Source: an uncultured Bacilli bacterium (GTDB lineage: Bacteria; Bacillota_I; Bacilli_A; RF39; UBA660). From it: a stretch of 44,542 nucleotides of DNA. The position numbers and the translations under genes were made by a program. Positions 1-7,818 of this stretch are shown here, piece after piece; within the stretch, counting starts at the first letter, position 1, and every line of letters starts with the position of its first letter. The notes beneath the pieces are model-generated. The model ran no database searches. It saw only the letters and a program-made list of their open reading frames with translations, and was not told the DNA's origin. The stretch lies in contig CAKOZD010000013.1 in the NCBI GenBank assembly GCA_934131175.1, positions 1 through 44,542 on the forward strand, read 5' to 3'.

Positions 1-176
1 AGAAATTTAGCAGAATACTTAATTCTATTTTCATTTTGAAACATTGCTTTTAACATAGTATCTGATAAAAGAGAAATTTTCTTACCCTTCTCTAACTTTT
101 CAAATTTAACCGCATATTTTTTGTCTACTTTTAAATCATATAGACATTTAAATTTATAATCGATAAGGTTTACTAT
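1..176 (-). CDS. Rpn/PD-(D/E)XK nuclease-family transposase-like protein, 5' fragment, start codon abnormal
   Basis: An open frame of about 58 codons runs off the left edge of the window. Its residues read like the N-terminus of the recombination-promoting nuclease (Rpn)/PD-(D/E)XK transposase family common in gut Firmicutes: a variable leader, then a segment of the type LLSDTMLKAMFQNENR followed by IKYSAKF, where the family has its conserved 'SD-x-x-x-K-x-x-F-x-N-x-x-R-x-x-Y' stretch. A near-perfect Shine-Dalgarno (GGAGGTGAT) sits at about 179-187, but at the expected distance there is only ATA (174-176) or GTA (171-173); the first in-frame ATG is deep inside the conserved segment. So the gene either uses a non-canonical start or has lost its start and is decaying. 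Catalytic residues lie beyond the window. Family call is by pattern recognition, not search. Confidence 0.45.
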   Translation of the reverse strand, partial: MVNLIDYKFKCLYDLKVDKKYAVKFEKLEKGKKISLLSDTMLKAMFQNENRIKYSAKF

Positions 177-200
177 AAAATCACCTCCCCTCCAGGAGGC

Positions 201-229
201 AATATAGCAAACTTTATTAATTAAAACAA
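201..229 (-). promoter_or_regulatory. Promoter of the Rpn-like gene
   Basis: On the minus strand TTGTTT (224-229) and TATATT (201-206) are separated by 17 nt. The -10 box is followed within about 15 nt by the strong ribosome-binding site, giving a very short leader. Confidence 0.5.
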
Positions 230-356
230 ATTGCACTTTTACTATTTCCAAGTATATATATCTGCACTTTTTTTATTTTTCTTAATATATTTTTTCTTTT
301 TTAGTAAATCGTATTAATAATTATGCAAGTTTGTTATAAATAAAAATTAATAGAAA

Positions 357-379
357 AATAACAGGAATTTCCTGTTATT
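357..379 (-). terminator. Intrinsic terminator of the glucosaminidase gene
   Basis: Nine-base-pair inverted repeat AATAACAGG/CCTGTTATT (357-365, 371-379) followed on the minus strand by a T-rich run. The stop codon of the glucosaminidase gene lies inside the 3' side of the repeat. Confidence 0.75.
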
Positions 380-3300
380 CTACTATTAACTCTATTCTAC
401 TATCTCTATCAAAGTTAGTATTGAATGAATATTTCTTATTATCAATAGTTGTTTTTATTTTTGATAAGTCTTTATTTAAACTATTTGGTAATTCTGAAAT
501 ATCTGTAATATTTGCGCTTGTTGTGATATAGATTGTATATGTACCTTTTGGTAATTCTTTTAAATCTATTGTTTTATCATACCAAGCTTTATCTTTTGAT
601 AAGTTATCATCATCAGGTAATATTGCATCATATAATCCATCTAATGTATAACCTAAATCATAGCTATATGTTTTATATGTTTTTTTATTTTCAAATATTA
701 TCTTTCTTGTAATATCTTTATCTTTTCCTAAATTCATTCCATATGAATAAGTTAGACCTTTTATATGTAATTTGTTATCAGTAAATTCTAATGTTCTTAC
801 AGTATCATATTGATTATAATAAGATGATGCAGTCTTTTTAGCAAGTTCATTATCTCTTACTATTAATTCTACTGGAGATTCTTTATAATTATAATTATTT
901 CTTATTACTACTTTTTTATCTCCATTAAAAGATGTTACTTGTTCTTTATTTAATGAGTTTGAGATGATATTTACAGAATACTCATCATCAGTCATAGAAA
1001 TTACTGATAATATGTAATTTCCATTATCTAATTCTTTTAAGTCAAAATCATATTTGAACCATGAGTAAGTGTATTCTTTATCATCTGGTCCAAATACCGG
1101 TCTTGTTATTTCATTTTTATTTTCTATTCTATTCATCTCATCAATATAATATTCTTCTGTATCAATATTATAATACATCATATAATACTTAATATCTGTA
1201 TATAAATCATTATCTATTCCATTTATTGTATTATATCCTTTTATTTGTAACTTATTATTTACAACTTTCATGTAGTCTAAGTAGAACATTCCATCTGCTT
1301 CATCTAAATCATCTAAGTCTAAATCTGTTTTACCTGGGTCTACATCATCATCTTTTTTATCGTCGTCCTTTTTCTCTACTGTTACTTTAATTTCTTTTGT
1401 TGTTGTTTTTCCTTTAGAATCTTTTACTTCATAAACTATTTTATATATTCCAGGTGTCTTTGTATCAACTGTTGTTTCTTTTACCTTTATATTCTTTGTG
1501 ATATCTCCGTCTTCTTCATCTGTTGCTTTTACTCCATCTAGTTCTTTAAAGTTGTCTCCAACTTTGATAGTTTTATCAGTTGCATCTATTACAGGAGCTT
1601 GATTTTCTTTTACTGTGATTGTTATTTCTTTTGTTGTAGTTGCTCCATCTTTGTCTGTTACTTCATAAGTTAATTTATATTTTCCTGGTTTGGTTGTATC
1701 CACACTACCACTAACTTTAATGTTCTTTGTAATGTCTCCGTCTTCAAAGTCAGTTGCTTTTACACCATCTAGATTATCAAATTTATCACCCTCAATAATT
1801 GTTTTATCTTCTGCGATTATTTCAGGTTTATTATTTTCAACTACTGGTTTTGATAATGTTACTGATACATTAGGTGCACTTGCTAGTGTATAACCATATA
1901 CATTATTATTTGATGTTAATGATACTGGTACTTTATACCATGTATTATCTCCTACTTTTTCTTGTCCTAAAACTGGTACATATGTCTCTGTATATAATCC
2001 ACTTATTTTAGAATATGAAGCATCTTCAGTATTATAGTTTACCCATGTATATTCATTAGATGATGTAGTTACTGACACTTTTCCAATTGAATTAGTAGTT
2101 AGTGTTATATCATTTGCAGCAACCCAGTGTTTTTGGTCTTTAAAGTAATCACTTGATACTAAATAAGCAACTGGTGTATTTCCACTATAAGCAATTGTAT
2201 GAACTATTACATATCTATCTTTTAATAGAGTTTGTCCGTTACTTCTAGTTAGAGTTGAATCATAATAGTAATTAGTATTTTTATTTGATTTTCCTACTTT
2301 AGGAGATTTTTCTTGATTCTCTATTAATAAGTTATATGTATAATTACTGTCTTGGTAATCAGTTACTGAATTTGGTGATGTATAGCCATTTTTTCCTTTA
2401 TTTATCTTTTTTACTTGATTTGCTTTTACATATACTTCTTTATTCCAATCATAGTCAGATGAGGCTACATAATCATAATTATTATTTACATTTAAATCAC
2501 TAACTAATTTATACCATTTTTCTCCATTTACTGTTACTTCTCCAGTTATTACTACTGCATCTTCTGCTTCTGGATATTTATATACTAACTTTGATGAAGT
2601 ACTAGCTTCCTTATATGCGTTTGTTGGCCCTGTTACTACTCCTAATTGATAATAATTATAGTCTTGTAAACCTAATGCCTTATCTAAAGCATAATAATTA
2701 GCAGCCATTTTTTCTGACCAATATGTGTCTGATGCATACTTAACATTCATTCCTATAAACTTATCTCCAAATTGAGGACCAAAATATCTCCAATCATTTG
2801 GATAAGCATAGCCATCTGTTATCCATTTAGAAGCATATCCCAAAATACTACTTGAAAATGTTGGATACCAATTAGCAGCATGTATTGGATTAGAGTCTAC
2901 AGCATTAAGTCCAAATCCATTATTCTTTTCAATTGCTAATTTACTCTTTCCATTTCCTGTTTCATTTCTACTTAAACTAAGTGCAAGAATTGCATTTACT
3001 CCGTATTTTTGTTGAGCATAATAGAAGAATGTTCCTGAACCATATAATCTTGAACCTTCTTGACCACTTTGATATTTTCCATAAGCGTCTAACTTTATTC
3101 CTAAATTATTTCTTATATATTCATCTATATTAATGCTTGAATAACTTGTTTTTGTATGATTTGAAAGGTACATATAATAGTTATAATAAACGTCATTTTT
3201 ATTTACTGAATTATTATAATTACCATTTTTATAGTCTTTAATTAATGCCTCTAAGTTATTATAAAAATAATGTCCATCAAATGAATAATATTTACCAACA

Positions 3301-3935
3301 CTTAACATTGTAGGTTTTGGTCCAATTACTCTTCCACTACTTCCACTATAATAATTTTGTATTTTTGCAACATAGTTGTGTCTTATATATTCTTCTGTCA
3401 CATCATATGAACTAGATGAGTTAATCCATGTTATTGGTACTATTTCATAAGCATTTTGAGTAATCCAACCTGTATAATTACCAATTCTTACCTTAGCTGT
3501 CCATACTCCTTTTGAATTAGAATATCCTGATTCTATATGTGCTCCATCTACTCCTCCATATAGCGAACCAGTATCCATATATGTATAAGCACTTCCAGTT
3601 AACTCGCTATTTGAGAAAAAATATGTCAAAGTATCTGGATTAACACTTAAGTCTAATAGTGCGACATTAGCATCAATTATTTTAGTTTTTCCGTTTACTT
3701 TTGTCATGATTGCTAAGTCTTTTGCACCATTACTTTGCATCCAACTCTTTGCTTCACTGTATGATGACTTACATGCTACCGGATCAATTACACCATCAGA
3801 ATGAAAACCTGCCACTTCAAAATTTCCACATAATGATTTATCTTTATAGTTATTCACATCGAAGGCATAAACATTTTTATTTATGAAAAACAATACAAAA
3901 ATACTGGTTATAAAAAGCCATTTATTTTTTTTCAT
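375..3935 (-). CDS. Secreted GH73-type N-acetylglucosaminidase with tandem Ig-like domains
   Basis: A 1186-residue exported cell-wall hydrolase. A signal peptide occupies residues 1-24 (Lys-rich head, hydrophobic core, cleavage near VYA-FDV). A glucosaminidase domain spans about 285-425; Glu325 in the segment SLSRNETGNGKS matches the catalytic Glu of the family's ALESGWGKS motif. SH3-like wall-binding segments probably follow (about 430-690). Two tandem Ig-like/DUF5011-type domains lie at about 700-778 and 778-857, each with a 'KATDxEDGDITKNIKV' core, then a DDDKKDDD linker and a C-terminal region of about 300 residues I do not recognise. It should cut glycan strands of peptidoglycan outside the membrane. 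The gene is divergent from the LCP gene, has an SD at AGGAGGTAT before its ATG, and carries a candidate WalR box upstream, which fits a wall hydrolase. No sorting signal is visible. Confidence 0.85.
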   Translation of the reverse strand: MKKNKWLFITSIFVLFFINKNVYAFDVNNYKDKSLCGNFEVAGFHSDGVIDPVACKSSYSEAKSWMQSNGAKDLAIMTKVNGKTKIIDANVALLDLSVNPDTLTYFFSNSELTGSAYTYMDTGSLYGGVDGAHIESGYSNSKGVWTAKVRIGNYTGWITQNAYEIVPITWINSSSSYDVTEEYIRHNYVAKIQNYYSGSSGRVIGPKPTMLSVGKYYSFDGHYFYNNLEALIKDYKNGNYNNSVNKNDVYYNYYMYLSNHTKTSYSSINIDEYIRNNLGIKLDAYGKYQSGQEGSRLYGSGTFFYYAQQKYGVNAILALSLSRNETGNGKSKLAIEKNNGFGLNAVDSNPIHAANWYPTFSSSILGYASKWITDGYAYPNDWRYFGPQFGDKFIGMNVKYASDTYWSEKMAANYYALDKALGLQDYNYYQLGVVTGPTNAYKEASTSSKLVYKYPEAEDAVVITGEVTVNGEKWYKLVSDLNVNNNYDYVASSDYDWNKEVYVKANQVKKINKGKNGYTSPNSVTDYQDSNYTYNLLIENQEKSPKVGKSNKNTNYYYDSTLTRSNGQTLLKDRYVIVHTIAYSGNTPVAYLVSSDYFKDQKHWVAANDITLTTNSIGKVSVTTSSNEYTWVNYNTEDASYSKISGLYTETYVPVLGQEKVGDNTWYKVPVSLTSNNNVYGYTLASAPNVSVTLSKPVVENNKPEIIAEDKTIIEGDKFDNLDGVKATDFEDGDITKNIKVSGSVDTTKPGKYKLTYEVTDKDGATTTKEITITVKENQAPVIDATDKTIKVGDNFKELDGVKATDEEDGDITKNIKVKETTVDTKTPGIYKIVYEVKDSKGKTTTKEIKVTVEKKDDDKKDDDVDPGKTDLDLDDLDEADGMFYLDYMKVVNNKLQIKGYNTINGIDNDLYTDIKYYMMYYNIDTEEYYIDEMNRIENKNEITRPVFGPDDKEYTYSWFKYDFDLKELDNGNYILSVISMTDDEYSVNIISNSLNKEQVTSFNGDKKVVIRNNYNYKESPVELIVRDNELAKKTASSYYNQYDTVRTLEFTDNKLHIKGLTYSYGMNLGKDKDITRKIIFENKKTYKTYSYDLGYTLDGLYDAILPDDDNLSKDKAWYDKTIDLKELPKGTYTIYITTSANITDISELPNSLNKDLSKIKTTIDNKKYSFNTNFDRDSRIELIVE

Positions 3936-3968
3936 AACATATACCTCCTATCCTACTTTCATAATTAT

Positions 3969-3974
3969 ATTATA
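3969..3974 (-). promoter_or_regulatory. -10 element of the glucosaminidase gene
   Basis: A TGC-extended TATAAT on the minus strand about 33 nt upstream of the ATG. No good -35 hexamer is found 16-18 nt upstream (TATCTT at best), which suggests an activator-dependent promoter. Confidence 0.5.
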
Positions 3975-4021
3975 GCAGGTCTTAATTTTTAAAGATAGAC
4001 ATATTTCTTTTTTGTTCATTG

Positions 4022-4038
4022 TTTACATATTGTTTACA
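4022..4038 (-). promoter_or_regulatory. Candidate WalR (YycF) box
   Basis: Minus-strand TGTAAA-N5-TGTAAA, two direct hexamers exactly 5 nt apart. This matches the published WalR consensus TGTWAH-N5-TGTWAH. It lies upstream of the -10 box of a peptidoglycan hydrolase gene, the classic target class of WalRK, in the shared intergenic region with the divergent LCP gene. Confidence 0.6.
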
Positions 4039-4077
4039 TTTGCCTTTTTCCTTATTATATAAGTATTTTCACTCTAC

Positions 4078-4106
4078 TTGTAAAATAATCATTTATTGGG
4101 TATAAT
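4078..4106 (+). promoter_or_regulatory. Promoter of the LCP gene
   Basis: TTGTAA (4078-4083) and TATAAT (4101-4106) with a 17-nt spacer, followed by a leader of about 30 nt containing GGAGG. Confidence 0.7.
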
Positions 4107-4141
4107 TTTATAATAAGAGTTTTATTTATATGGAGGAGCTT

Positions 4142-6148
4142 ATGTCTAAAAAAAGTAAGAAGGGAAAGTCTAGTTTATTTAATAAATTTATGATTTTCTT
4201 TGTTATTATTGCAGTGGCTAGTAGTATTTTTTCTATATATGAGATATTACTACTTAGTTCCATTGAAACTTTAATTCGTTATATTGTTATTGGAGTCTTA
4301 GTTTTACTTGATTTAATTATTATATTTAAGTGTCATGGAATTAGAAAATTTGATGAGACTAAGAAAAAGAAGAAACCTAAGAAGAAGTTATTTATGTTCT
4401 TAATAATTCTATATACAATAATTTGTTTACTTGTTGGTGGAGCAATTTTTTATGTATATGGTAAGATTAATGGTTTAAATAAGACTTTTGTTACATACAC
4501 CTCTGATTTACTTGTTATGAGTACTAATCAAGCTAATGATATTAGCGATGTTAAAGATATGAAAATTGGTATCTTGAAAGATGATACTAATCCTGAGGGA
4601 GCAATTATTCCTAAGGAGATTATTAAAGAAAATAATTTGAATGATGAAAACGAAGTTACTGATTATGATGATTATACTAGTATGTTAGTTGACTTATATA
4701 GTGGTGATTTGGATGCTATGTTTGTTTCTAATCATTATGTTTCTATGTTTTCTGGAATAACTGGTTATGAAAATATTGAAAGTGAAACTAAAGTTATTGC
4801 TAAGAAAAGTAAGAAAATGAGAAAAGCTAGTAGTTCTGCTATTGAAACTGCATCTTCTGGTAAGAGTATAACTGAACCATTTACAATATTACTTATGGGA
4901 ATTGATTCTACTGATGAAGTTCTTGAACAAAATGCTATTGCAAATGGTGATACATTAATATTAATTACATTTAATCCTAAAACATTAAATGCAACAATGT
5001 TTTCTATTCCAAGAGATAGTTATGTTCCTATAGCTTGTTGGAGTGGTAAACCTGAAAATAAAATTACACATGCAGCTGCTTATGGTAATGATTGTATGAT
5101 TAATACTATTCAAGATTATTTTGATGTTAATATTGATTATTATGCTAAGATTAATTTCAAAGGTCTTGTAAAATTAGTTGATGCTGTTGGTGGTGTTGAG
5201 GTTGATGTTCCTAAAGTACTTTGTACTGATGATTCTTCTCGTGGAGACGAAATATGTATTCAACCTGGTCATCAAACATTAAATGGTGAACAAGCACTAG
5301 TTTATGCAAGAAATAGAAAACAACTTGCTAATGGTGATTTTGGTAGAGCTGAGCATCAACAAGAAATAATAATGGCTTTAATTAATAAGATTAAAACTAT
5401 TAATGATGTTTCAACATTTATGAATATATTAAATACTGTATCTAATAGTATGGATACTAATTTAACTACTAAACAAATTTTATCTTTCTATAATGTTGGT
5501 AAAGATATATTAAAGAAAAGTGTTAGTACAGATAGTTCTAATTTAATTAATGTTCAAAGATTATATTTACAAGGAACTGGACAAATGATTTATGATGAGC
5601 GTGCTAGAATGGTACTTTGGGATTATGTTCCTAATAAGAGTAGTCGTAAAGATATAATTCAAGCTATGAAAGAAAATCTTGAACTTGCTGATCATAAAGT
5701 TATTAAGAAATTTAGTTTTTCAGTTAATAGTCCTTATGAAGTTAAAGTAATTGGTGAAGGTCCTTATAATACTAGTAATGGTTCTTATACTTTAGTACCT
5801 GATTTTACTGGTGATACTGAGGCTCAAGCAAGAGCTACTGCTGCTAAACTTGGATTATCAGTTACTTTTAAAGGTAGCGGTGGTCATGTAATTTCACAAA
5901 GTTTTCCAGCTAACAAACGTACTGATTTAGTTAAAGGAAGTATAGTTCTTACTTTATCTGGTGGCAATACTAAGAGTGATTCAGATGAGAAAACTACTAC
6001 TAGTAAAGATACGACATCAAATAAAGATAAAGAAAATGATAATAATAGCAACAATAGTGATGATAGTGGAAAGAAAGATCCTACTCCAACTGAATCACCT
6101 GAGCCTTCTCCTTCTCCTAGTCATGATAGTAATGAAGAGGATGCTTAA
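4142..6148 (+). CDS. LytR-CpsA-Psr (LCP) family protein with half solute-binding domain and PASTA-like tail
   Basis: Start is taken at 4142 (MSKKSKK) because the upstream in-frame ATG at 4130 overlaps the Shine-Dalgarno GGAGG. The 668-residue protein has a Lys-rich head and about three membrane segments in the first 110 residues. About 115-235 resembles one lobe of a type 3 solute-binding domain (DVKDMKIGILKDD ... YSGDLDAMFV). The LCP catalytic domain (about 245-420) shows LLMGIDS, the SIPRDSYVP motif, KINFKGLVKLVDAVGGVEVDVP and LVYARNR. A PASTA-like repeat (about 548-607, VPDFTGDTEAQARATAAKLGL) and a Ser/Asp/Pro-rich tail follow. LCP enzymes move undecaprenyl-linked glycopolymers such as wall teichoic acid onto peptidoglycan outside the membrane. 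It is divergent from the glucosaminidase gene and ends at a bidirectional terminator. Confidence 0.9.
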   Translation: MSKKSKKGKSSLFNKFMIFFVIIAVASSIFSIYEILLLSSIETLIRYIVIGVLVLLDLIIIFKCHGIRKFDETKKKKKPKKKLFMFLIILYTIICLLVGGAIFYVYGKINGLNKTFVTYTSDLLVMSTNQANDISDVKDMKIGILKDDTNPEGAIIPKEIIKENNLNDENEVTDYDDYTSMLVDLYSGDLDAMFVSNHYVSMFSGITGYENIESETKVIAKKSKKMRKASSSAIETASSGKSITEPFTILLMGIDSTDEVLEQNAIANGDTLILITFNPKTLNATMFSIPRDSYVPIACWSGKPENKITHAAAYGNDCMINTIQDYFDVNIDYYAKINFKGLVKLVDAVGGVEVDVPKVLCTDDSSRGDEICIQPGHQTLNGEQALVYARNRKQLANGDFGRAEHQQEIIMALINKIKTINDVSTFMNILNTVSNSMDTNLTTKQILSFYNVGKDILKKSVSTDSSNLINVQRLYLQGTGQMIYDERARMVLWDYVPNKSSRKDIIQAMKENLELADHKVIKKFSFSVNSPYEVKVIGEGPYNTSNGSYTLVPDFTGDTEAQARATAAKLGLSVTFKGSGGHVISQSFPANKRTDLVKGSIVLTLSGGNTKSDSDEKTTTSKDTTSNKDKENDNNSNNSDDSGKKDPTPTESPEPSPSPSHDSNEEDA

Positions 6149-6178
6149 AATAGTTTTAAGAATAACATAATAATTATT

Positions 6179-6208
6179 AAAAAGACAATTCATTTGAACT
6201 GTCTTTTT
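6179..6208 (+). terminator. Bidirectional terminator between LCP and DHH genes
   Basis: Inverted repeat AAAAAGACA/TGTCTTTTT (6179-6187, 6200-6208) with an extra TTC/GAA inner pair. The A- and T-rich flanks let it serve both converging genes; the stop codon of the minus-strand gene lies in the stem. Confidence 0.8.
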
Positions 6209-7136
6209 ATTTTTCATAAAATTCTATATCTTTAAATATTAGGTTAGTAATATTTTTTAAGAAATCTTTAGGTAGTTTTATTCCTGCAGCATTTTTATGC
6301 CCTCCTCCACCATATTTTGTTGAAAGGACACTTAAATCTACTTTTCCTTGACCTCTTAAACTTATTGACCTTGATACATTAATTATTATTATAAAATCTA
6401 ATATGTCTTTGTACTTTGTATTTAAATAGTCTCCTAACTCTGTTCTATAGTCTTCTGCATATACTAAACCAGCATTATATCCATCAATTTTTACTTTATA
6501 CATTTCTTGTTCTTTTTGTTCTACATATCTTTTTACTCTATCGTTTTCTGTATCAATTATTAATTTTAACGAACCATCTAATATGAATTCATCATTATTT
6601 GTTACATAATTTATTAAGTAATCTATATACTTATCTCTACCAAATATACTGAATAATTTTTGAATAGTGAATGCTTCATCTTTAGAAATCTCTTGGAAAT
6701 CAAATGTATCTATGGAACGAACTAAATTAACTATTTTTTTAGTTGAATTTTTTCTTAATATTTCATTATCACTTATACTTAGTAGATAATTATAAAATAA
6801 GCTTGTTCCGCATTCTTTTCTATTATTTTTTTCTACTATTACATCTATAAATGAATACTTATTCAATGAAATCTGACTTATATGATGATCGAATACATGA
6901 ACTTTTTTCTTTAGTTCTTCTTCTTTATCAATATATTTTGCCATCTCTTCTGTCATATTTAAGTCTGTTATATAAATGTTATCATATTGATTAGATTCTA
7001 TTCCCTCTTTTAATAGTTTATCTACATCATTTAATTCTGTTAATTTTATATCAATATCTTTAAATACTAATTTTCCTAATACTGCATTGGTTACTCCATC
7101 TGGGTCTGCAATATGACTTATTAATAATACTTTCAT
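6207..7136 (-). CDS. DHH/DHHA1-family phosphoesterase
   Basis: A 309-residue cytoplasmic protein with the DHH phosphoesterase pattern: SHIADPDGV near the N-terminus, an ITDLN strand, the signature HVFDHHI at about residues 81-87, and a C-terminal DHHA1 domain with GGGGHKNAAGI (about 280-290). The family comprises Mn2+-dependent enzymes that degrade nanoRNA or cyclic dinucleotides and related phosphoanhydrides; here the short form without a GGDEF/PAS module excludes GdpP but does not fix the substrate. The SD (GAGGTG) lies 4-5 nt before the ATG. It stands alone between two terminators, downstream of the LtaS-like operon. Confidence 0.85.
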   Translation of the reverse strand: MKVLLISHIADPDGVTNAVLGKLVFKDIDIKLTELNDVDKLLKEGIESNQYDNIYITDLNMTEEMAKYIDKEEELKKKVHVFDHHISQISLNKYSFIDVIVEKNNRKECGTSLFYNYLLSISDNEILRKNSTKKIVNLVRSIDTFDFQEISKDEAFTIQKLFSIFGRDKYIDYLINYVTNNDEFILDGSLKLIIDTENDRVKRYVEQKEQEMYKVKIDGYNAGLVYAEDYRTELGDYLNTKYKDILDFIIIINVSRSISLRGQGKVDLSVLSTKYGGGGHKNAAGIKLPKDFLKNITNLIFKDIEFYEK

Positions 7137-7168
7137 CTTTTCACCTCAAGAAAATTATATCACAAAAA

Positions 7169-7189
7169 AGAACTACTTATTGTAGTTCT
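7169..7189 (-). terminator. Terminator of the LtaS-like operon
   Basis: AGAACTAC/GTAGTTCT (7169-7176, 7182-7189) followed by a run of T on the minus strand, covering the stop codon region of the upstream gene. Confidence 0.75.
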
Positions 7190-7806
7190 ACTAATGATAA
7201 TTTTTTTCCATCATGTACGAATACTAATGTTGCTTCTTTTTGATAGTCAGAATATTCATCATCTGTATAATCCCATGTTACTTTTACTGCATATGCTTTT
7301 TCATCTGTTTTAGTTCCGTATGCATATGCTGCACTATTTATATCATCTATTTTTATTGAAGTTTCGTCAACTATTGGAAGCGACTGCTTTCTATCATTAT
7401 AAATATTACTTTCAACATATTTATAATATGTATCTTGTGCATTTAATAAGAAATTATCAAGTATTTCTGTGTATACAAAATCTGTTCCTCCAACATCTGT
7501 TTTAGCAGCTTTATCATTTAATGAGTAGAAGTCATAAACAAACATCTTAGATATTTGTTTAACATATGCTTCGTCATCTACATTGTCTTTTTGTAATATT
7601 TCTTTTAATTCTTTAAACATATCTTTATAAGCCTTTGTTTTAGAATCTTTTAATGTATAACCATACTCACTTATTTTACTTACAACTTTTACCTCTTTTG
7701 CCTCTTCTTTTGAATCTAAATTTTTAAATATGAAGAATGCTGATACTGCTACTAATATTATTACTACTGCAATTAAGAATCTTTTAACGCCTTTTTTTAA
7801 TTTCAT
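7177..7806 (-). CDS. Membrane-anchored exported protein of unknown function ('YGYT' family)
   Basis: A 209-residue protein with a Lys-rich head, one membrane segment (about 9-28, ending in FFIFK) and an exported mixed alpha/beta domain. No lipobox Cys is present, so it should stay anchored by the TM. Just after the TM is ISEYGYTLKDSKTKAYKDMF, which resembles LEDYGYTIGEKDEAFY in the protein encoded at 34815-35402; the two look like distant paralogues. The gene starts 12 nt after the LtaS-like gene and shares its terminator, so both are probably co-transcribed and it may act with the polymerase at the membrane surface. Function not recognised. Confidence 0.7.
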   Translation of the reverse strand: MKLKKGVKRFLIAVVIILVAVSAFFIFKNLDSKEEAKEVKVVSKISEYGYTLKDSKTKAYKDMFKELKEILQKDNVDDEAYVKQISKMFVYDFYSLNDKAAKTDVGGTDFVYTEILDNFLLNAQDTYYKYVESNIYNDRKQSLPIVDETSIKIDDINSAAYAYGTKTDEKAYAVKVTWDYTDDEYSDYQKEATLVFVHDGKKLSLVELQ

Positions 7807-7818
7807 AAATACTCCCTT

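Noticed and set aside
1690..1893. Plus-strand open frame opposite the Ig-like domains
   Set aside because: Antisense shadow of the repeated Ig-like coding sequence; no SD and no protein features.
5961..6170. Frame overlapping the tail of the LCP gene
   Set aside because: Alternate frame of a low-complexity Ser/Asp/Lys tail; no SD.
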